From positions 1-14,809 of the forward strand of contig MU634178.1 of NCBI GenBank assembly GCA_026770595.1: DNA of 14,809 nt. Direction: 5' to 3'. Both the position numbers and the translations under genes were made by a program. The notes under the pieces are model-generated. The model made no database searches and was not told where the DNA came from. It saw nothing but the letters and a program-made list of their open reading frames with translations. Each line of letters begins with the position of its first letter. Positions within the stretch are counted from its first letter, which is position 1. Shown piece after piece: positions 9,279 through 14,809 of this stretch. This stretch comes from Ochromonadaceae sp. CCMP2298. Its lineage: Eukaryota > Sar > Synurophyceae > Ochromonadales > Ochromonadaceae.

Positions 9279-9482
9279 TATAATGCAGATTACCATTATC
9301 GCCTTACATGGCTACTACTTATCGTAATTGAAGATAATGCACAATCCGACACACCAAATTCGTTTTGTCCTGGCCGTCTGTACTACCCCATGCCCGCACA
9401 GTTGCAGCCCTACAGTGTAACGTGTATGATATAATACTGTATCTCTGTGGGGCGTACAACATGGCCATGAGTCCGTACACCG
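9279..9482. other. Convergent 3' gap between the patatin and p28 genes
   Basis: This 204-bp spacer was checked on the minus strand for the missing C-terminal coiled coil of the dynein light chain. No frame gives one, with or without splicing from the last p28 codons. Nothing else is seen. Confidence 0.6.
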
Positions 9483-10033
9483 TCAACTTCGCAGAGTCTG
9501 AGACTTTTCGCTTTCAAGCTCGTCCACTTGTGATTCGAGTTCAGGGATGCCCTGCTCGGCGCGTAGCTGCTCCTTGATGCCGAACGTCACACTACTGCCG
9601 AACAAGGTCTTGTATGCGTCGATGGTTCTTTTGATCTCATCCCTCGTCCGCATGAGCAGTAAGCCTCGCTCAGGACCGTCCACATGCCTGATAAGTTCGT
9701 CCAAGCACTGGCCGTATAGTTTCTCCCGCACCGGGCAAATGCCGTTTTCTCTATCCTTCCTCTCGCTGAGTTTCTTATCCAACTGTTCCTGTAGAGAAAT
9801 AACGTCGAGCCTAGACTCAGGCTCCTTACTTGCGTATTGAACCCATGTATGGCTCACCTCGGAGGAAGCATGGAGTTCAGCATATCGTCAATCTTTGAAC
9901 ATCCCTCCTGGTTGTGAGACTTAGACCCCATCTTTTCTCCTCCCGACTCCATACCGGCGAACAGCGGGGCGACATATCTCACCAGCGTCTCTGGAGGAGT
10001 GACCGATATCTCCCCTGCCGACCCGTTCATCAT
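9483..10033 (-). CDS. Axonemal inner-arm dynein light chain p28 (DNALI1/IDA4 family), truncated and with a broken frame or tiny intron
   Basis: p28 binds single-headed inner-arm dyneins with actin and is needed for flagellar bending. From the ATG at 10033 the first 59 codons read to IDDMLNSMLPPR, the hallmark p28 N-terminal motif, after ETLVRYVAPL, which resembles the family start. The next codon is a stop. The family sequence then resumes in another frame from 9857: WVQYASKEPESRLDVI, LQEQLD, GICPVR, LDELIRHV, ERGLLLMRTRDEI, FGIKEQLRAEQG. Removing 9857-9811 as a 47-nt GT-AG intron restores the frame exactly (PPR joined to LDVI, 167 residues) but deletes the conserved W-x-QY segment. Otherwise a one-base frameshift is needed. 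The protein ends soon after LESEK, about 60-70 residues short of the usual 235-280, so the C-terminal coiled coil is missing. It may be a decaying gene or a reduced but working one. Confidence 0.8.
9811..9857 (-). other. Candidate 47-nt intron in p28 that overlaps conserved coding sequence
   Basis: On the minus strand the segment begins GTGAGC and ends CTAG. Excision leaves PPR followed directly by LDVISLQEQ in one frame. It would be the shortest intron in the window (the others are 57 bp or more), and its own sequence encodes p28-like residues in the downstream frame. Confidence 0.45.
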
Positions 10034-10461
10034 ACTTTTTCGAGGAGTAGATTAGCACGACATGAAGAGAGGGGAACTGATCCCAGATGTTGGTCGAATC
10101 GATGTGGAGCTTGCCTGAGCGCCCCTCGAACTGCACATCCAAGGCAACAGACACACACACACACACACACACAGAGCCACAAAGCTTCGGAGTACGTACA
10201 GTACACCACTACCTCGACCCGAATATACCTCATATCTCCTTTTTCCGTTTTTCAGTTTTTTGTCGGATCCGTGGCGGCATCCCCCTTCCATCTCGCGCCC
10301 TCCACCGGAACGATCAACCCTTGCTTTGGTTGCCTCTCCTTCCACTTCCTTTTGGGTATAATGAGACTGCGAGCTTAGTGAATGATTCACCATACGAGCA
10401 GAGCAGGGGTGCAGTAGGGGTTGAGGCGCAGAGATTCTTGTCTCGAGAGCTTGGGAAAGGA
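10034..10461. promoter_or_regulatory. Divergent region between the p28 and Mpv17-family genes
   Basis: These 428 bp separate the two outward-facing starts and contain an AC microsatellite. The Mpv17 frame is open upstream to an ATG at 10087 and would translate through the AC repeat as His-Thr repeats. That stretch is more likely 5' UTR, possibly with an intron ending at the TTTTTCAG near 10255. Confidence 0.5.
10151..10172. repeat. (AC)11 microsatellite
   Basis: Eleven uninterrupted AC units sit in the shared 5' region of the p28 and Mpv17-family genes. Confidence 0.97.
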
Positions 10462-11100
10462 ATGAGCGCCCGAGTCATTCTTTCTGGTGCAAAGACCATC
10501 TCGACCCTCGGAACAGCGATCAATTCATACTACACGGCCAATCCAAGAGTGGCGAACGCTTGCATCGGCTGCGTAACCTTTTGTCTTGGCGACTTTCTGG
10601 CTCAGTATGTTGAATGCAGGAGTGCAAGCCCAAAGCAGAAGTACAAGCCGGACGCTGTCCGCGCAGCCTCTGTAGGATGCTTTGGGTTATTTATGAACGG
10701 ATTCTTCTTGCATAATTGGTACAGCTTGCTGGACAAGGTCGTAGGCTCTTCAATGAAGAGTAAAGCGGGAATCGCAATGAAGATTGTAGCCGATCAACTC
10801 GTGTACGGACCTTTCGCAATAGCAGCTTTCTTCTGTTTCGCTTCGGCGCGGTCCAGCACAAACATTGCGTCAGCTAAGGTGCAATTCTTGTCAAAAATGG
10901 AGGAATGCTTCCTCCCGACTTACGCTGCGGATTGTGCAGTTTGGCCTCTTGCAAATTTTGTAAATTTCAGGTACATTCCCCTTGTTTATAGACCATCGTA
11001 TATAAGTGTGGTTCAGGTGGTGTGGCAGACATATTTAAGCGTAGTAGCGAATACACACGGACTACAGGCAGACGAACTTGCAGTGAAAAAGGTGCCGTGA
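10462..11100 (+). CDS. Mpv17/PMP22 family integral membrane protein
   Basis: Members of this family are four-helix proteins of the mitochondrial inner membrane, peroxisome or plastid. They are thought to form channels or help maintain organelle metabolite pools, but their molecular role is unsettled. A single exon gives 212 residues, near the usual 175-210. The family order is visible: an N-terminal block Y-x-x-NP-x-x-x-N (24-34), the hydrophobic GDFLAQ segment (43-48), FGLFMNGFFLHNWYSLLD (74-91), KIVADQLVYGPF (107-118), and the C-terminal signature WP-x-x-NFVNFRYIPLVYR (161-177) followed by VWQTYLS (187-193). The first Trp of the usual W-x-x-WP is absent. The start at 10462 places these motifs at standard distances. 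The same frame extends upstream to an ATG at 10087, but through low-complexity sequence. No clear targeting peptide is seen at the chosen start. Confidence 0.9.
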   Translation: MSARVILSGAKTISTLGTAINSYYTANPRVANACIGCVTFCLGDFLAQYVECRSASPKQKYKPDAVRAASVGCFGLFMNGFFLHNWYSLLDKVVGSSMKSKAGIAMKIVADQLVYGPFAIAAFFCFASARSSTNIASAKVQFLSKMEECFLPTYAADCAVWPLANFVNFRYIPLVYRPSYISVVQVVWQTYLSVVANTHGLQADELAVKKVP

Positions 11101-11454
11101 TGAAAAATGTATTAAACCAAGAGTTCTTACAAACCCTCGGCGGATTTTGAAGATGCCTACCGGTATACTGTTATCTTGAAATGACCCAAGTGCATCGTTG
11201 TCCTGACTACTTGTGTCTATGATGCGGCGAAAACAACTTTGCATAACTTGCTATTATAGAAGAAGTACTTATGGTTTTGGAACAGATCACTTATCCCCCA
11301 GCCGGCTGGCTGTTAATTCCCAGCCTCCGTGTGTTCAGGATTTCTAAAAGACCCCCGCTTTTGGGACCTCGGCTTATGTGTCTTTTACGAGAAAAGAAGC
11401 GATTGTGGGAGAGAGAGAAGGGTCCTTAAGGTCCAACTTGGCACAACTTGCGCG
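11101..11454. other. Gene-free spacer between two head-to-tail genes
   Basis: The 354 bp hold the 3' UTR of the Mpv17-family gene and the promoter of the next gene. A small perfect palindrome CAGCCGGCTG is present near 11299. The open frame through the right half is the upstream continuation of the next gene and has no earlier in-frame ATG. Confidence 0.5.
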
Positions 11455-13486
11455 ATGCTTCTCGTGAAAAGAGGCGCTCGCGTTGGGCGCTGCAACGTGT
11501 CGCCGCCGCTGCGGAGCCTGTGCTTGCCTGCAACCCTGCAGGGCGGCACTGGCACGAAGTTCGGTTACGAATGCAGCAGCTTCGCTGACATTCAAGCGGA
11601 GAAGACGATGCTCGAGAGGTTCGTACGACTTGCAATTTCATATCGGTCTTTAGTGTTTCATAGCTCATCCTTTCTTCGTCCTCGTTCCTTGTGGCGCAGG
11701 TCTATCCAGCGCGGATGCAGGACAGTGCTCAGTCGCACCGGCAGAGATTGCGGGCAAATTTACGAGCTTTTGTACGACCTCTCCGTAAGACCTGCACTCA
11801 AATTTCTCTCCACACTGCGCATCTTGATCCAGCTGACTAGATTTGTTCTCTGTCTCTATTAGGACGACGTTGATGGTGGCCTGAACTCGTTCTTCTTGGG
11901 GCACATCGTCGGAAGCAAGCGAGTCACTGCTCCCGCCACGGAAGGGCTCTTGACTGACTGGCTGAGCGAGCTTAAGGACATACAAAAACAGTTAAACTAT
12001 GCAAATCGTGGTCTCGATTTTGTTACTTACACGATTCCGCGACTGACAAATACTGGTGTGGACGATGTCCGAGCCACTCTGTCCTCGTTCGCAGCAGCTG
12101 TACCAAATGGTAGAGTCGGCATCGACCTGAACACGGAGGTGCTGAGTACCCTTACAGAGTCAGACGTTTCTATGTTGGTGAACTCGATTCTCCAGCCTCT
12201 GCTGGCAGAGGGGGCCTTGCAGGTGCTCACCGTAGCCAGCAACCCATTCACGCACACTCAGGCGCAACTGGTGCTGCAGTGGGCGAGAGCGCACAACAGC
12301 CCAAAGCTTACCACGCTGGCGACAGAATCGGTGCGATGTCACAGCACGCGACCCGGTTTGCTCACTGGTGGGTACCACTACTTCCCTCCCCACAACGTCG
12401 AGCCAGCCAGCAGAGACAGTCCTGACAGCGTGGCCCGTAGGGATGCTGCCCCGGATACAGCGCACAGCAAGGCATATTTGAGTAAAGTGGAAGATCTGAA
12501 CAATGCTGCCGATGACTTCCAGATGGCGATGGATAGGTGTATGCAAACCGAGAAGATCTATCTGGCAAAGGTAACTTCCGAAGTGCTCTCTGTGCCTGTG
12601 CAACTCCGAGCAATTCCGACCTTGTTGGCCTAACCCACTAATTTACGCTGCCCCCCTGACTTCTGCTGTAAAGATGGCTTCCCAGCAAAGCCCAAGTACT
12701 GTGGCTGCGACGGATGTATGTCTGGCGCACGTGCTGGGTAGCACGCACGCGCAGTTCAGGTTCGCAGAGGAGTGGCACTTCATGTACCTGCACCAGGTGG
12801 GTAGCTCGCTCCATGTCGCCTATTACCTACTGTGCCCTGTGACCCTGTCTGTACCTTTCCTACTTCCAACGCAGATTGAGCAACGACTCGTCAAAGGACT
12901 TTCGCTTCTAGGCAGTCACTCGAAAGAAATCAAGGACTGGACGACGATTTACCAGCCAATGTCGAGATATCTTGTTGCCTCGTTTCGGCACCTGCTCCAG
13001 GTATGTGATAGATTACTATACATTCAGTCGCTTCATATAAGTTTGCAAGCTCACATTTATTTGCTGCTCATCCTTCTCATGACGCAGGAGCGCTCCCTGC
13101 TGCTCTGCTTGGAGGTGGGGGATAAAATGGACCAGACACTGGCCTCTCCCGCACAAGACGTGCTCCGGAATACGCCCGCCAGTCAGTTACCACAGAGGTT
13201 GGCGGTGTTCACGGCTGTCTGGAGTAGTGCTGACTATGTGACTACAGCCCTCAGCCTGGTGAGTCGACTGTTGGATCGGATATTTCCCGTTATCCGTTTG
13301 TGATCTTACAACATTTTTCCGTATTCTCTTTTTTTGCCTGTATCCGTTTACCATTTCCAGGTCGATGCAGAGGGATGGACACGCTCATCAAGTCAAAACA
13401 TTGATAAACCTTATGCTACGTTGGAGCAGCTGAATAAAGACCTCAGAATAATAATGGACGGATACGGAGATGTTAGTACTCTTTAG
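11455..13486 (+). CDS. 500-aa protein of uncertain family, possibly a remote aldo/keto reductase relative
   Basis: Seven exons, 11455-11618, 11700-11784, 11863-12570, 12674-12796, 12875-13000, 13088-13258 and 13361-13486, join in frame to 500 residues. The introns are 78-103 bp, GT-AG, and five of six are phase 0. The first 30 residues are Arg/Leu/Cys-rich with no acids, a plausible mitochondrial leader. About residues 30-85 (GTGTKFGYE, then a helix, then RGCRTVLSRTGR and a DLS-DD turn) faintly recall the start of an aldo/keto reductase barrel, where a GTY-RFGY strand is followed by a Gly-Cys/Asn-Asp-Thr strand. The catalytic Asp/Tyr/Lys/His set of that family is not evident, so activity would be doubtful. 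The segment VASNPFTHTQAQLVLQWAR also fits a barrel helix. The C-terminal half is helical (FRFAEEWHFMYLHQ, WTTIYQPMSRYL, ADYVTTALSLV) with no family I know. The gene structure is solid; the function is unassigned. Confidence 0.82.
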
Positions 13487-13502
13487 CAGTATTCTTTAAG
13501 AG

Positions 13503-13508
13503 AATAAA
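13503..13508 (+). terminator. AATAAA candidate polyadenylation signal
   Basis: AATAAA lies 17 bases after the stop of the 500-aa protein gene, in the 77-bp convergent spacer. Whether this organism uses the hexamer is unknown, and the composition is AT-rich, so it is weakly supported. Confidence 0.3.
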
Positions 13509-13563
13509 AAATACATTTGATCATGGTTCAATTTTATCGTATATGAACTCAGGATTCAAGGGT

Positions 13564-14593
13564 TCACGGAGCGGTCCACCCCCCATCCATATTCCACGCA
13601 GCACCCCTAACCTCCGTCGCAGCATCTGAAGCCAGAAAGGCAACGAGCTTGCCCACCTGCTCTGCTGTGACGAAGCGACCAGAGGGTTGCTTTGCCAAAA
13701 CGAGCTCGTCGGCTGCCTCCTCGAAGGAGATGCCTCGCTGAAGTATTATCGCGTCGATTTGCGCCTGTATCAGCGGGGTTAGCACAAAGCCGGGGCAAAT
13801 CGTATTCGCGGTGACTCCCGTGCTGCGGGTGTACCAGCCGCAGTGTGAACAGTGGGTAGGATGTGCAGAGAGTGTGGTGAACGTAGGGATTCCAGGAATT
13901 TCATGGTGAGTGGGGTGTGCAGGGTGATAACAGCGAAATGTAGATGGAGTTTATGATGTTTAGCGACTGCTAAGTACGCCGTGTAAGGTGTGCTGTAGCT
14001 GCTCACCGTGCGGTTTCCAAGGCTACGGTTTTTGTGAATCCTAAGAAAATTGTGTAATGAGATTCCGATAAGTGAATTGATTGACAAACATATTGACATA
14101 AACCCATATTTACTCACCAACAACTCCGTGCTTCGCCGCTACATAGGCCGCCTTCAGTGGGGATGCGACCAGGCTGTGCGTGCTGCCAATGTTGATGATG
14201 CGGCCCCAGTCCTTCTCCAGCATATATGGCAGGGTCAGGCGCGTGGTGTGAAAGACCGCATTGAGGTTGATGTCTATTATGGCGTTCCACCTCTCCACGG
14301 GAAAGGAAGTGACGGGGGCCACGTGCTGAATGCCTGCGTTGTTGACCAGGATATCCACGCCGCTCCCCGTCTTCTCTGTGATCGAAAGTATCATGCGCTC
14401 GATCTCCTCGGCCCTCGCCAAGTTTGATTGTTCGTACCAGCAATCGACCTTGTATTCCTCCCCGAGCTCCTTCAACAAAGCTGTCACCTCTGGCAAATCC
14501 CCCGCTCTTGATCCATGGACGACTATGGAGCTACCGGCTTGGGCCAGAACACGAGCGATTCCCAAGCCAATGCCGCTTGTGCTGCCTGCAGAA

Positions 14594-14625
<32 letters not shown>

Positions 14626-14742
14626 TTGGAGAGTGACGGAGAGAGCGTGTGAGAGAGGATGAGAGATTCTCGAGGCAGTTGCCACAGAGTGGCGATGCTG
14701 GGCCTCACCAGTAACAAGTGAAACCTTCCCTCTCAAAGACAT
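13564..14742 (-). CDS. D-beta-hydroxybutyrate dehydrogenase-type short-chain dehydrogenase
   Basis: Interconverts 3-hydroxybutyrate and acetoacetate with NAD(H). Minus-strand exons 14742-14709, 14585-14118, 14040-14007 and 13822-13564 join in frame to 264 residues, the normal length for the bacterial-type soluble enzyme; introns are 123, 77 and 184 bp. The Rossmann glycine loop TGSTSGIG is at 11-18 and NNAG at 93-96. The catalytic tetrad is Asn118, Ser146, Tyr159 and Lys163 within AAYVAAKHG. Downstream, GFTKTVALE, VTANTICPGFVLTPL and the C-terminal DGGWTAP are all hallmarks of the BdhA group. No targeting leader is present from this ATG, which lies four codons into an open frame that has no earlier ATG in the window. 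Splice sites are supported because the junctions recreate conserved blocks (TGS, VVGFTK, ETARTGVTAN). The gene converges on the 500-aa protein gene, with 77 bp between them. Confidence 0.94.
14594..14616. repeat. (AG)n microsatellite at an SDR intron acceptor
   Basis: About eleven AG units on the plus strand, so CT on the coding strand, lie directly before TTTCTGCAG, the acceptor of the first intron of the hydroxybutyrate dehydrogenase gene. They serve as its polypyrimidine tract. Purine-rich imperfect copies continue to about 14665. Confidence 0.95.
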
Positions 14743-14809
14743 GTCGACGATCAAGCCAAAAGAATGAGCCCTCTTCCAAGAGCCCTAACTTCAATACAGG
14801 TTCAAGGAG

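Noticed and set aside
9921-10172. Minus-strand frame upstream of p28 (VALDVQFEGRSGKLHI...)
   Set aside because: It runs out of the AC repeat, overlaps the p28 start in another frame, lacks an ATG and has no known family; probably 5' UTR.
10087-10461. Upstream extension of the Mpv17-family protein from the ATG at 10087
   Set aside because: It would add 125 low-complexity residues including His-Thr repeats; the family normally starts near the ATG at 10462.
5735-14742. PanB, patatin, hydroxybutyrate dehydrogenase and NAD kinase as a metabolic gene cluster
   Set aside because: The genes alternate in strand, have their own introns and promoters, and belong to separate housekeeping pathways; neighbourhood alone does not support a joint system.

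Overview
This window is nuclear DNA of a protist alga. The genes are compact and intron-bearing, and their reading frames join only across GT-AG introns, mostly 57-125 bp long. The first gene (minus strand) begins with a signal peptide followed by an Ala-Gly-Phe cleavage context, which is typical of proteins sent to red-derived secondary plastids. A flagellar inner-arm dynein light chain gene points to a flagellate ancestry. A stramenopile (ochrophyte) or haptophyte alga fits best; the species cannot be named from the sequence.

Layout, left to right. 1-427: AT microsatellite and gene-free DNA. 428-1273 (-): intronless plastid-targeted protein with a six-cysteine motif. 1748-3097 (+): NADH/NAD kinase of the plant NADK3/POS5 class, 5 exons. 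3098-4391: gene-free stretch with a heptamer repeat array and a long palindromic MITE-like element (3838-4263). 4392-5669 (+): rhomboid serine protease, 4 exons. 5735-6955 (-): ketopantoate hydroxymethyltransferase (panB), 3 exons, with a mitochondrial-type leader. 7437-9278 (+): patatin-like phospholipase, 8 exons. 9483-10033 (-): inner-arm dynein light chain p28, C-terminally short and with a broken frame or a 47-nt intron. 10462-11100 (+): Mpv17/PMP22 family membrane protein, intronless. 11455-13486 (+): 500-aa protein of uncertain family in 7 exons, perhaps a remote aldo/keto reductase relative. 13564-14742 (-): D-beta-hydroxybutyrate dehydrogenase-type SDR, 4 exons.

Strands alternate almost gene by gene, giving divergent pairs that share 0.4-0.5 kb promoters and convergent pairs whose stop codons lie 65-204 bp apart. 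There is no operon and no sign of one joint pathway. Several genes touch organellar lipid, cofactor and redox metabolism (NADP(H), CoA precursor, lipid hydrolysis, ketone-body oxidation), but they look like independent housekeeping genes. I found no new multi-gene system. The most interesting items are the palindromic element, the state of the p28 gene, the six-cysteine plastid protein and the unassigned 500-aa protein.
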